A DNA stretch of 64,000 nt, taken from a bacterium (lineage in GTDB: Bacteria; Desulfobacterota; Desulfocorpusculales; Desulfocorpusculum). The notes beneath the pieces were generated by a model. It was not told the DNA's origin and did no database searches. It saw only the letters and a list, made by a program, of their open reading frames with translations. The stretch covers positions 62,001 to 126,000 of the forward strand of contig JBBFLE010000011.1 in assembly GCA_037481695.1 (NCBI GenBank), given 5' to 3'. The translations under genes were made by a program, and so were the position numbers. This document shows positions 56,195 to 64,000 of this stretch, one piece after another (position 1 is the first letter of the stretch; every line of letters begins with the position of its first letter).

Positions 56195-57853
56195 ATGAAG
56201 GTTGCTCAGGCTACAGAGAAGATGGAAATGTTCTGTTACCAGTGCGAGCAGACGGCAAAAGGAGAGGGCTGCACAAGAATGGGAGTCTGCGGCAAGGACT
56301 CGGATGTGGCTGCTCTGCAAGATCTTCTGGTTTATGCCCTACAGGGACTCTCACAGGTGGCTACTCAGGCGCGCAAGTTGGCAGTAGTGGATCCAGAAGT
56401 AAATGGCTTTACGGTGGAGGCGCTCTTTTCCACATTGACCAACGTGGATTTTGACCCAGAGAGGTTTCCTGTTTTACTGGAGCGCTGTATCTCATTGAGG
56501 GAAGGGCTGAAGGCAAAGCTTAGGGCCGCTGGCCAAGAGATTCAACTGGGAGGTCCTGCCGAGTTGGAGTTGGCCCAGGGGCTAGAAGGCTTAGCGGAGC
56601 AAGGCAGGGACCTGGAGCTGCTTTATGGAGAACAGGAGGATCCAGACATCCGATCCCTCAAGCACACGACCCTCTTCGGCATCAAGGGAGTGGCGGCCTA
56701 TGCGGACCACGCCCGCATCTTGGGCAAGGAGGATGATCAGGTCTATGCTTATATCCATGAAACTCTGGCCGCAATGCCCAGAAATGATTTGACATTGAGC
56801 GACTGGCTAGATATGAGCCTCAAGTGCGGGGCAACAAATCTAAGGGCCATGGAACTGTTGGATGAAGGCAACACAAGCACCTACGGGCATCCTGTGCCCA
56901 CCAAAGTGCCATTGGGAGTCAAGAAAGGCAAGGCGATCCTGGTCTCTGGCCACGATCTCAAGGACCTGGAGGAGGTTCTCAAACAAAGTGAGGGCAAGGG
57001 GATCTACGTTTATACCCATGGGGAGATGCTGCCCACCCATGGCTATCCTGGGCTCAAGAAGTATTCTCACTTCTACGGGCATTATGGAACGGCCTGGCAA
57101 AACCAGCAGAAGGAGTTTGAGTCTTTTCCTGGGGCCATTCTCATGACCACCAACTGCATACAGAAGCCCAGGGACTCTTACAAGGCCAACATCTTCACCA
57201 GTGGACTGGTGGGATGGCCGGGTGTGGTTCACATCCAAGGAAGGGACTTCGGCCCTCTGATTCAAAGGGCTCTGGAGCTCCCAGGTTTTGATCAGGACCT
57301 GGAAAAAGACCACGTGATGGTGGGCTTTGGAAGAAATGCTGTCATGGGTGTGGCGCAGCAGGTCATAGATGCCGTTAAGTCAGGGGCCATAAAGCATTTC
57401 TTCCTGGTAGGTGGATGCGACGGGGCAAAACCCGGAAGGAGTTACTACAGCGAGTTCGTGGAGAAAGTCCCCAAAGATTGCGTGATTCTTACACTGGCCT
57501 GCGGAAAATTTCGATTCTTCGACAAGAAGCTTGGGGATATAGGTGGAATCCCCAGATTGCTGGATGTGGGACAGTGTAACGATGCTTACTCGGCCATACA
57601 AATAGCAATGGCCCTCTCCCAGGCCTTCAACGTGGGTGTGAACCAGTTGCCTCTGAGCCTGATTCTGTCCTGGTATGAGCAAAAGGCCGTGGCCATTTTG
57701 CTGACCTTGCTCCACCTGGGCATCAAGAACATCAGACTAGGGCCCAGCCTGCCGGCTTTCATAAGCCCAGGGGTGCTCCAGGTTTTGGTTAAGAACTTCG
57801 AAATAAAACCAATAACCACCCCAGAGGAGGACTTAAAGGCCATCCTGGGGTAA
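56195..57853 (+). CDS. hcp: Hybrid cluster protein (hydroxylamine reductase / NO detoxification)
   Basis: 552 residues from ATG 56195 after GGAGGAAG. N-terminal cluster motif CYQCEQTAKGEGC followed by GVC (C-x2-C-x8-C-x5-C) as in Desulfovibrio-type Hcp. Hybrid-cluster ligands are in HGEMLPTHGYPGLKKY, TTNCIQKP, VGGCDGAKPGRSYY and CGKFRFFDKKLG. The enzyme reduces NO and hydroxylamine in anaerobes. It has no adjacent hcr-type reductase; ferredoxin-like proteins downstream are candidate donors. Confidence 0.97.
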   Translation: MKVAQATEKMEMFCYQCEQTAKGEGCTRMGVCGKDSDVAALQDLLVYALQGLSQVATQARKLAVVDPEVNGFTVEALFSTLTNVDFDPERFPVLLERCISLREGLKAKLRAAGQEIQLGGPAELELAQGLEGLAEQGRDLELLYGEQEDPDIRSLKHTTLFGIKGVAAYADHARILGKEDDQVYAYIHETLAAMPRNDLTLSDWLDMSLKCGATNLRAMELLDEGNTSTYGHPVPTKVPLGVKKGKAILVSGHDLKDLEEVLKQSEGKGIYVYTHGEMLPTHGYPGLKKYSHFYGHYGTAWQNQQKEFESFPGAILMTTNCIQKPRDSYKANIFTSGLVGWPGVVHIQGRDFGPLIQRALELPGFDQDLEKDHVMVGFGRNAVMGVAQQVIDAVKSGAIKHFFLVGGCDGAKPGRSYYSEFVEKVPKDCVILTLACGKFRFFDKKLGDIGGIPRLLDVGQCNDAYSAIQIAMALSQAFNVGVNQLPLSLILSWYEQKAVAILLTLLHLGIKNIRLGPSLPAFISPGVLQVLVKNFEIKPITTPEEDLKAILG

Positions 57854-57860
57854 GCTGAGA

Positions 57861-57894
57861 AAGGGGAGACCCCCGCAACCCGGGGGATCCCCTT
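57861..57894 (+). repeat. Strong hairpin between hcp and the HD-domain gene
   Basis: AAGGGGA (57861-57867) pairs with TCCCCTT (57888-57894), and CCCCCG (57870-57875) with CGGGGG (57881-57886) around a 5-nt loop; only a GA/A mismatch interrupts 13 bp. No T-tract follows. It likely sets mRNA stability or partial termination after hcp. Confidence 0.7.
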
Positions 57895-57921
57895 CTTTGG
57901 GAAGCCAAGGGAGGTATACCC

Positions 57922-58665
57922 ATGAAGTGCCCGGGTCAGGACAGCCGATATTGGAGGCCAGGGGCGGTCTTTGAGGTGGACTGCCCCCAATGCGGCTCCC
58001 CGGTGGAGTTCTTCAAGGACGAGACCAAGAGAAAATGCAGGACGTGCGGCCACAGCCTGGTGAACCCTAAGATGGATTTCGGCTGTGCTGCCCACTGCAA
58101 GTTTGCGGCCCAGTGTTTGGGTGAATTACCTCCCGAGTTGGTGGCCCAAAGGGGTGAACTCCTCAAGGACAGGGTGGCCCTGGAGATGAAACGTTATTTC
58201 GGGCAGGACTTCAAGAGGATAGCCCATGCCACCAAGGTGGCCAGGTATGCTGACCAAATAGGCAGGCAGGAGGGGGCGGACATGGCGGTGGTGTTGGTGG
58301 CCGCCTATCTTCACGACATAGGCATCAGAGACGCCGAGCGGATTCACGGCTTCACATCACCGAGGCTTCAGCACAAGCTAGGACCCCCTGCAGCCAGGCA
58401 GATCCTGGAGCGCATGGGAGCCGGGGAAGGCCTTGTGGAGGAGGTCTGTGACATAATCGCACATCACCATCACCCCAGGAAGGAGGAGACCCTTAATTTC
58501 AAATGTCTTTACGACGCGGATCTCCTGGTAAATCTGGAAGAAGAGCTGCGGCGGGGTGTGGGAAGAAAAAAGGAGAGCCTGGAACGTATCATAGACAAAG
58601 CATTTCTTACACAGCAAGGAAAAAAGATGGCCAGGGAGTCCTTGTTGCAGGAAAACAGCCATTAA
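57922..58665 (+). CDS. HD-domain phosphohydrolase with N-terminal zinc ribbon
   Basis: 247 residues. Residues 20-45 carry CPQCGSPVEF and CRTCGHSL (zinc ribbon), with further Cys in FGCAAHCKFAAQC. The HD domain (about 93-230) has HATKVARYADQIG, AYLHDIG (HD) and DIIAHHHHP. HD proteins hydrolyse nucleotide or phosphate esters; the substrate is unknown. It follows hcp after 68 nt that include a hairpin. Confidence 0.85.
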   Translation: MKCPGQDSRYWRPGAVFEVDCPQCGSPVEFFKDETKRKCRTCGHSLVNPKMDFGCAAHCKFAAQCLGELPPELVAQRGELLKDRVALEMKRYFGQDFKRIAHATKVARYADQIGRQEGADMAVVLVAAYLHDIGIRDAERIHGFTSPRLQHKLGPPAARQILERMGAGEGLVEEVCDIIAHHHHPRKEETLNFKCLYDADLLVNLEEELRRGVGRKKESLERIIDKAFLTQQGKKMARESLLQENSH

Positions 58666-58736
58666 GAAAACCTTGGTGAGTGTTGGCACCTCGCTTGAGC
58701 TTCCCAATGAAGCAAGGCATACCAGGAGGCAGACAG

Positions 58737-59486
58737 ATGAAGGTAAAGAGAAAGATAGTGCAAATAAACGAGGAGCTCTGTGACGGCTGTGGCATTTGCG
58801 TGCCGGCCTGTGCCGAAGGAGCCATACAGGTGGTGGAAGGAAAGGCCAGGCTCATGGCCGAGCGCTACTGCGATGGGCTGGGGGCTTGTCTGGGGGAGTG
58901 CCCCAGGGGAGCCTTGCAAGTGGTGGAACGGGAAGCCGAGGAGTTCGATGAAGAGGCCGTGGAGGAGCATCTGAGGGAGCTAAAGGCCAGCCCAGAGAAG
59001 GCCATGGCCTGTGGATGCCCCTCTTCTCAGGTCCAGAGCTTTGAGGTTCAAGGATCCTGCCAGCAGGCCAATGAACCCTCTCAAAGGCGTTCCCCGGTGG
59101 GCTCTGGCCTCAGCCATTGGCCGATTCAGATCCGCCTCGTCCCTCCCAGCGCCCCGTTTCTAAAGGGTGCGGATCTCTTGGTAGTGGCCGACTGCACGGC
59201 TGTGGCCTATCCAGAACTTCATCAGGATTTTCTGCAGGGCAGGGTTGTGCTCATGGGGTGTCCTAAGTTTGACGACGGCTCGCTTTATGTGGAGCGTTTC
59301 AGGGAGATATTCGAGAAGGCAGGTATCAAGAGTGTGACTGTCTTGACCATGGAGGTGCCTTGCTGCCAGGGGCTTCCAATGATGGTTAAAAAGGGCATGG
59401 AACTGGCTGGGAAAAGAATTCCTTTGGAGCAGGTGGTGGTAAGCACCAGAGGGGAAATACTTAGAAGAGCCAGCTCAGTTGCCTGA
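58737..59486 (+). CDS. 4Fe-4S protein with C-terminal Cys-containing domain
   Basis: 249 residues from ATG 58737 after AGGAGGCAGACAG. The first 60 residues form a two-cluster ferredoxin module (CDGCGICVPAC and CDGLGACLGEC). A linker contains CGCPSS. The C-terminal domain (about 140-249) includes LLVVADCTAVAYPELH, LMGCPKFDD and VPCCQGLP, repeated Cys that could bind a further cluster. Likely an electron carrier or metallocentre protein for the hcp set; the exact role is unknown. Confidence 0.78.
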   Translation: MKVKRKIVQINEELCDGCGICVPACAEGAIQVVEGKARLMAERYCDGLGACLGECPRGALQVVEREAEEFDEEAVEEHLRELKASPEKAMACGCPSSQVQSFEVQGSCQQANEPSQRRSPVGSGLSHWPIQIRLVPPSAPFLKGADLLVVADCTAVAYPELHQDFLQGRVVLMGCPKFDDGSLYVERFREIFEKAGIKSVTVLTMEVPCCQGLPMMVKKGMELAGKRIPLEQVVVSTRGEILRRASSVA

Positions 59487-59517
59487 GACTTTGGCCCAAG
59501 GAACTGGAGGAAAAGCC

Positions 59518-59832
59518 ATGGAGATAATGGATCTTGGCAGCAGAGGCAAGTTCGACCCCCAGAGGTTTCACATGGAGCTAATCCATGACATGTATACCTT
59601 CAGGATGATTCTTTTCAGCTTTGAGCCCGGCCAGGAGCTTCCGGTACACCATCATGAGGCAGACTCTGAAGTGGCCATACTGGTTCTGGAAGGAGAGGGA
59701 GAGTTCACTGGCGGAGAAAAAGGGATCCCAGCCAAGGCGGGTTCCCTGCTGGTTTGCAAGGTGAGCGAACCCCATGGGGTGCTTGCCAGGAGCCGCATGC
59801 GGGTGCTTGTGATCATCGCTCCGCCCATCTGA
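59518..59832 (+). CDS. Small cupin-domain protein
   Basis: 104 residues from ATG 59518 after GGAGGAAAAGCC. Cupin motif 1 is ELPVHHHEADSEVAILVLEG (metal His pair, Glu), and motif 2 is KAGSLLVCKVSEPHGVLA. Such proteins bind a metal and may sense or convert small molecules. It lies in the operon between two Fe-S genes. Confidence 0.85.
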   Translation: MEIMDLGSRGKFDPQRFHMELIHDMYTFRMILFSFEPGQELPVHHHEADSEVAILVLEGEGEFTGGEKGIPAKAGSLLVCKVSEPHGVLARSRMRVLVIIAPPI

Positions 59833-59860
59833 GCCGGGCTCTTGAACCCAGGGGGCACAA

Positions 59861-60055
59861 ATGGCTAAGAGGGTGTACATAGAGGAAGATGAGTGCATAG
59901 GCTGCGGAACCTGCCAGGAGTTATGCCCGGAGGTGTTCCAGCTGGATGAAACCACTCAGAAGGCAAGAGTTTTGGTGGAGGAGGGCGGGCCTGAGGAGCT
60001 CATACAAGAGGCCGTGGATTCATGCCCGGTATCTTGTATTCATTGGAAGGAGTGA
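59861..60055 (+). CDS. Single-cluster 4Fe-4S ferredoxin
   Basis: 64 residues: CIGCGTCQELCPEVF and, at the C terminus, SCPVSCIHW give the four ligands of one [4Fe-4S] cluster of the Fer4-13/Fer4-19-like type. Possible electron donor to Hcp or to the siroheme reductase. Confidence 0.93.
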   Translation: MAKRVYIEEDECIGCGTCQELCPEVFQLDETTQKARVLVEEGGPEELIQEAVDSCPVSCIHWKE

Positions 60056-60063
60056 GCCTGGAG

Positions 60064-60462
60064 ATGAGGCGAGTTAGTCTGGAGGTGGTTGTGCCTCCCT
60101 TTTGGGAAGCCGGGGTGGGCTGCAGCACCTGCAGGACCTTCATGGAGCAGGCAGGCCTCGCCATCCAAAGCGGCAGGGAGGAGTATCCTGAAGAATTGCT
60201 CAGCATGGCCCGCAATCTTTCCCACTGGCTGGATGGGATCCAGGCAAAGTACCCGCAGGTACTGAAGGTGGAGCTAGTGGATGGGCTCTCGCCCCTTGGA
60301 ATTTGGAAGCAGCTTCGCCACAGGCTAAGACCGCTTCCTGGGTTCATCCTCAATGGTGTCAGGGTGTGTTGCGGTTGGGACCTGGGCAAGGCAGAGTCTC
60401 TCATAAGGGATAGGATGGGGGATCTGGGCTTTGTTGGCACAAATGCTCTTTCTCCTTCTTGA
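60064..60462 (+). CDS. CxxC protein of unknown family at end of hcp cluster
   Basis: 132 residues from ATG 60064, 8 nt after the ferredoxin stop; ATG 60022 would overlap it. VVVPPFWEAGVGCSTCRTFME places a redox CSTC pair after a beta strand, a thioredoxin-like layout, but no family can be named. A second Cys pair is in VRVCCGWDLGK. Confidence 0.65.
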   Translation: MRRVSLEVVVPPFWEAGVGCSTCRTFMEQAGLAIQSGREEYPEELLSMARNLSHWLDGIQAKYPQVLKVELVDGLSPLGIWKQLRHRLRPLPGFILNGVRVCCGWDLGKAESLIRDRMGDLGFVGTNALSPS

Positions 60463-60604
60463 TTTCCTGCCACATACAGCCTTGCAAGATGAGTTCCAGC
60501 TTGCAAAAGCTGCATTGGAGCCTTGCCCCTTCAAAGAGCTCATCAGGAGAGTATTTCTCTTTTCGGCCGCATATGGGGCATGAAAAGCAGATCTTGTTCT
60601 CCAT
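60401..60604 (-). CDS. Small zinc-ribbon protein
   Basis: 67 residues from ATG 60604 with GGAGGGGGACCAA before it. CSPICG-like CPICGRKEKYSPDELFEG and CSFC form a two-CxxC zinc ribbon (CPIC, CSFC), with a C-terminal basic-acidic tail. It overlaps the 3' end of the + strand CxxC gene by 62 nt. Function unknown. Confidence 0.65.
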   Translation of the reverse strand: MENKICFSCPICGRKEKYSPDELFEGARLQCSFCKLELILQGCMWQEIKKEKEHLCQQSPDPPSYPL

Positions 60605-60699
60605 TTGGTCCCCCTCCGGGCAAAACCCATTGCAATTAATCACACAAACAGCTTGGTCTTGATTTCATCTACGGCCGTGGCCACCAAGAAGTTCAGGGT

Positions 60700-61857
60700 T
60701 CAATTTCCTCCAGGACCTATCACTCCCTCCTGGAGCAGTAGTTCTATTTCTTCCTCCTCTATGCCCCAGCCCAGAAGTGCCCCACGGGTGGTCTCCGGAC
60801 TGGGAGGGGTAGGAGGTCTTTTTATTTGGGCAGGTGTACGGCTGAAGCGAGGAGCAGGGCCTGGTTGCAGGATTCCGTCCAGCTCCAGGAAGGTGCCTCT
60901 GGCCAAGTTGTGGGGATGCAAAGGAGCCTCTTCCATGGAAAGAACTGGCGCAAAGCAGCTATCCGTGCCCTCCAAGATCTGACACCATTGCTCTCTGGTC
61001 TTAGTCTTGAACAGGTTTCTCAATGTTTCCTTCATCTGGGGCCAATGACTTTGATCCAGCTGATCCGGAAGCTCCTCGGCCTTCAGGCCCAGCCTCAGGA
61101 GAAGCTCCTGGTAAAACTTGGGTTCCAGAGCCCCCACTGCCACGAACTTCCCGTCCGAGGTCTCATACACCTCGTAGAAATGGGCTCCTGTGTCCAGAAG
61201 GTTTTCACCCCTGGCCAGCCTCCATGCCCCCATGGCCTTGAGGCCATAAAACATGGTCATGAGGGAAGCTGCCCCATCCACCATGGCAGCATCCACCACC
61301 TGACCCTGGCCCGAAACCCTGGCGTGAAGGATCCCGCACACTATGCCAAAGGCCAGATAAAGGGCTCCGCCTCCAAAATCCCCTACTAGGTTCAATGGGG
61401 GCACAGGAGCCTGTCCCTTTCGGCCAAAGGAGTCCAGGGCTCCGCTCAAGGCTATGTAGTTTATGTCGTGTCCGGCAGCGTGAGCCAGTGGGCCTTGCTG
61501 ACCCCAGCCTGTCATACGACCGTAAACCAGCCTGGGATTTCTCTCAAGGCAAACATCCGGCCCCAACCCCATGCGCTCCATCACCCCCGGCCTGAATCCT
61601 TCGATGAGGGCATCGGCACGCTCTATAAGCTTTAGAACCAGCTCAACGCCTTGGGATTTTGCCAGGTCCACTGGAACCTGGAGTCTTCCCCTGGCAAGCA
61701 GATCGAAGCGCGTAGGCATGGTTATACCAAGATTGGCTGGGGAGAGCCTGGTTATGCGGATCACCTCTGCACCCATATCCGAAAGGAGCATGGCACACAT
61801 GGGCCCAGGTCCTATGCCAGCCATCTCCACTACCCTGATATGTTCAAGGGGTCCCAT
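60700..61857 (-). CDS. Alpha-methylacyl-CoA racemase-like / family III CoA-transferase
   Basis: 385 residues from ATG 61857. [40 protein letters not shown] (catalytic His in the Amacr class) and [16 protein letters not shown] (catalytic Asp of Amacr) favour the racemase branch, with [20 protein letters not shown] further on. A CaiB-like CoA-transferase remains possible. It starts 13 nt after a response-regulator gene on the same strand. Confidence 0.85.
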   Translation of the reverse strand: MGPLEHIRVVEMAGIGPGPMCAMLLSDMGAEVIRITRLSPANLGITMPTRFDLLARGRLQVPVDLAKSQGVELVLKLIERADALIEGFRPGVMERMGLGPDVCLERNPRLVYGRMTGWGQQGPLAHAAGHDINYIALSGALDSFGRKGQAPVPPLNLVGDFGGGALYLAFGIVCGILHARVSGQGQVVDAAMVDGAASLMTMFYGLKAMGAWRLARGENLLDTGAHFYEVYETSDGKFVAVGALEPKFYQELLLRLGLKAEELPDQLDQSHWPQMKETLRNLFKTKTREQWCQILEGTDSCFAPVLSMEEAPLHPHNLARGTFLELDGILQPGPAPRFSRTPAQIKRPPTPPSPETTRGALLGWGIEEEEIELLLQEGVIGPGGN

Positions 61858-61870
61858 TGCAGAGGCATCC

Positions 61871-62362
61871 TCAGTGCTTTGCCCACTCCCTCCAATGAAG
61901 GCCAGTCTTCTTTTCCCAATCGGTCTCGAATTTTCTGTTAAAGAAACCTTCCAATTTTTCCAGGAGCCTTTTCCAGCCTGGGAGATATTCATAACTGAGC
62001 ACGTCTTCCAGGAAACCCACTATCTCTGGCATCATTTCCTTAGGGAGATAGGCCCTGGCACCCATTTCAAATGATTTTTTCAAGGCTTCTGGACTAAGGG
62101 CATGTGCTGTGAGCATGGCCACCGGAAGCTTGCGGGCAACGGCCCTCTCCAGCAGATCGAAGCCGTTTACCCCCATGATATCCAAGACCACCAAATCATA
62201 GGTCCACCCAGACAGCCTTTGTATGGCTTCATCATAGCTGGAGGCGGTCTCTACAGTACAGTCCTTGACGCTCTCGGTTATGATGTCCGTTAGGGAATCC
62301 AGCACGTCAGGCTCGTCATCTACCAAGAGTATTCTCTTGCCGCTCAAAACAGAAGATCCCAT
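61871..62362 (-). CDS. Single-domain response regulator with C-terminal tail
   Basis: 163 residues from ATG 62362 with AGGAGG five bases upstream. A CheY-like receiver (about 7-125): [10 protein letters not shown], phospho-acceptor in [16 protein letters not shown] and the conserved Lys in YLPKEMM. The tail (about 126-163) is helical and basic, without a recognised output domain. No histidine kinase is next to it. Confidence 0.88.
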   Translation of the reverse strand: MGSSVLSGKRILLVDDEPDVLDSLTDIITESVKDCTVETASSYDEAIQRLSGWTYDLVVLDIMGVNGFDLLERAVARKLPVAMLTAHALSPEALKKSFEMGARAYLPKEMMPEIVGFLEDVLSYEYLPGWKRLLEKLEGFFNRKFETDWEKKTGLHWREWAKH

Positions 62363-62607
62363 CATATCCTCCTTGGGAGCCAAGGTTTTGCCCATCTTTC
62401 AACAAGGAAAGCCACTTCACTTGAGACCTGGATTCATGACCAAGACCTGTGAACCCTTAGAGCTTCCAAGCCCAGCGTACATTGAAAAACTACCAGCTAG
62501 GAACCCAGACCCGAACTCAAAGCTAAGACCAGGGTAATCTTGAGGGGCAGTTCATCCAAGCACAGCCTCAATTCACCCGTTTCACCCGGTAATGGAAATG
62601 ACTCGTC

Positions 62608-63369
62608 TTAGGAACCCTCTGACTGTGGATGCTCCATTGCCTGCAACAAGGCCCTCACATTCTTTCCCAGCACATTGAGGTTGTATCCTCCTTCCAGGAT
62701 GGCAAAACATCCGGCCTTCCATTCTTGAGCTGCCAGAGTCGCAAGCCTTCCTATGGTCTCATAGTCTTCTGTGCTTAGAAGACCTCCCCAGTCTTCTTGG
62801 TGGAAATCGAACCCAGCCGAAATTCCTATGATGTCAACCCTTGGGCCCCTAAGCGCCTCTTTCACCTCCTCAAGATATAGTTCCCTGGTCCTGGCCGAAG
62901 GGTTGTAAATGCGCACCCAGGTTTCTTGCCCCAGAATATCTACGGTTCCATCCCCAAAGTGCAGGTCAATATCCAGGACCAGGGCTGTCTTGATGAGTCC
63001 CTCCTGTCTTAAAGAAAGAAGGGCAACTGCCATGTTGTTGAAATAACAGAAACCCCAGCAGTGGGAGTGGGAAGCGTGGTGCCCAGGGGGTCTTATGAGT
63101 CCGAAGCAGGGTTCACTGAGTCCTGTTTTGGCTGCAAGAACTGCTCCCCCTGCTGCCAAAGAAGCTATTGCATAGAGTCCCATGGCCTCAACATGCTGGA
63201 GGTGGGATGGGGCGTGGGCCAGACAAATCTGTTCTTTGGAGGCAGGGGAAGGCTCCAGAAAATCGGCCAAGTCTTGTATTTCCCTGAGCACAGCCTCCAT
63301 GCGGCCGGCCTGTGCGGCAGGGTCATGGGTATAAACCTGTGTGAAGCTGGGGTGATATATTACTTTCAT
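62608..63369 (-). CDS. Histone-deacetylase-family amidohydrolase
   Basis: 253 residues: RPPGHHA (about 92), CYFNNMAVA, zinc ligands in LDIDLHFGDGT, GISAGFD and LEGGYNLN. Bacterial members act on acetylpolyamines, acetoin-related or other acetyl-amide compounds. ATG 63369. No partner gene is evident. Confidence 0.92.
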   Translation of the reverse strand: MKVIYHPSFTQVYTHDPAAQAGRMEAVLREIQDLADFLEPSPASKEQICLAHAPSHLQHVEAMGLYAIASLAAGGAVLAAKTGLSEPCFGLIRPPGHHASHSHCWGFCYFNNMAVALLSLRQEGLIKTALVLDIDLHFGDGTVDILGQETWVRIYNPSARTRELYLEEVKEALRGPRVDIIGISAGFDFHQEDWGGLLSTEDYETIGRLATLAAQEWKAGCFAILEGGYNLNVLGKNVRALLQAMEHPQSEGS

Positions 63370-63854
63370 GCTTCACGTGGGTCAGAGCTCTTGGGCATAG
63401 CCTTGCTCTTGCCCCAAGCCTCTATAACTGAACAGGTTTGGGGGAAGTTTATTTGCTGCTTGTCTGCCTGTCAACCAGATAATCACCAAAGCAAGTAGGC
63501 AAAAGACATGCCAGGTGGAGCTGAAGCTTTGGCTAAGGAGTCTTTTTAATGGCACGTGGCAAAGCCCTCAGGCCTCTTGGGAGAAGATTCTTGGCAAAAA
63601 AAATCCTGATATGCCTGGTTTTGGGAGACTTGGACCCCAAGACCTGAGCATTGCTTTGGTGTGTCAAAATATGGGCTGGGGAGCTCTTATATTCCGAGCT
63701 GGAAGCCCAGGCATCCAGAGAAATTAAGCCCTTGCAGGGGGATCTCTTGTTAAGCTTGGCATTGGCTGGTAATCTCCCAGGGAGCTCATGTCAGGCTGAG
63801 CTCCTTGATCTTCAACCAAGAGATGGCACTGCAGGTCTTGAAAGGACTTCCTTT
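63370..63854. other. 485-bp divergent intergenic region
   Basis: No gene is supported. It contains a perfect 8-bp inverted repeat GGAGCTCA (63781-63788) / TGAGCTCC (63797-63804) with an 8-nt loop, about 50 bp before the CHASE2-like gene, and a small CTTGG-ACC-CCAAG hairpin at about 63629-63641. No promoter reaches a convincing match. Confidence 0.45.
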
Positions 63855-64000
63855 ATGAGGCGATGGACAGTCTTGGCTTTGGTGGCTTCGGCTTTCTTGG
63901 CTGGGGAGCTCTTTCTGAGATTGGGTTGGTTGGGCTTTATGGAGAGATGGCAGTATGATCTGTTCCATCATGCTGCTGGATTCAGGGGCCCGGCAACGCA
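63855..64000 (+). CDS. Start of CHASE2-type membrane sensor (3' end outside window)
   Basis: The frame from ATG 63855 is open to the window edge (48 codons). A basic start, MRRWTVLALVASAFLAGELF, is a signal or membrane segment, followed by ERWQYDLFHHAAGFRGPAT, the pattern that begins CHASE2 sensor domains. AAAGGA lies nine bases upstream. Full-length proteins of this type are adenylate cyclases or kinases; which one is unknown. Confidence 0.6.
   Translation, partial: MRRWTVLALVASAFLAGELFLRLGWLGFMERWQYDLFHHAAGFRGPAT

Overview
The window reads as one contiguous chromosomal segment of a Gram-negative, anaerobic bacterium, most likely a Desulfobacterota (deltaproteobacterial) lineage; this assignment is an inference. 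KDO synthesis (kdsB, kdsA, kdsD) and LPS export (lptC, lptA, lptB) show an outer membrane. A ferredoxin-type 2-oxoacid oxidoreductase, hybrid cluster protein (Hcp), an HcpR-like regulator, a siroheme reductase and several ferredoxins point to anaerobic metabolism with nitrosative-stress defence. Coding density is high. No insertion sequence, prophage, CRISPR array or rRNA was seen.

Layout. 1-7.2 kb: translation cluster thrS(partial)-infC-rpmI-rplT-pheS-pheT-ihfA-merR; infC apparently starts at ATA. 7.3-12.4 kb: tRNA-Pro(GGG) with its own promoter, then two complete K+ uptake systems facing each other, ktrB-ktrA (+) and trkA-trkH (-). 12.9-19.3 kb: accessory metabolic genes (MBL hydrolase, DUF72, QueG-like FeS protein, NadD-like nucleotidyltransferase, lipoprotein, SDR, TGS GTPase). 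19.4-25.7 kb: kdsB-pyrG-kdsA-kdsD-lptC-lptA-lptB from a strong sigma70-like promoter that overlaps a perfect palindrome. 26.1-30.4 kb: secA (long, insert-bearing form) and argJ. 30.6-38.7 kb: rpsB-tsf-pyrH-frr, then uppS-cdsA-dxr-rseP-tsaB. 38.7-43.0 kb: DUF465 gene, rpsP-khpA-rimM-trmD-SPOUT MTase-rplS-rnhB-yraN. 43-48.2 kb: GNAT, a divergent PrmA-like protein, a cysteine desulfurase and a secreted trypsin-fold protease.

The most interesting part is 48.3-60.6 kb. A Crp/Fnr regulator (HcpR-like) heads a leftward set hcpR-DUF2400-korA-korB-octaheme cytochrome (hydroxylamine-oxidoreductase family). Rightward from the same intergenic region runs a siroheme/4Fe-4S reductase, a four-helix heme-copper-oxidase-like membrane domain fused to two DUF1858-type domains, and a 45-residue zinc ribbon; then hcp, an HD-domain protein, a di-cluster ferredoxin-like protein, a cupin, a ferredoxin and a CxxC protein. 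Two near-identical 14-bp FNR-type palindromes lie before the siroheme gene and before hcp, each 21-22 bp upstream of a -10-like hexamer, as expected for class II activation. The regulator carries the E-xx-SR recognition motif that reads TTGA half-sites. I infer one regulon handling NO and hydroxylamine, with periplasmic, membrane and cytoplasmic parts.

60.4-64 kb: a small zinc-ribbon gene, an Amacr-like CoA racemase/transferase coupled to a single-domain response regulator, a histone-deacetylase-family amidohydrolase, and the start of what looks like a CHASE2 sensor running off the window.
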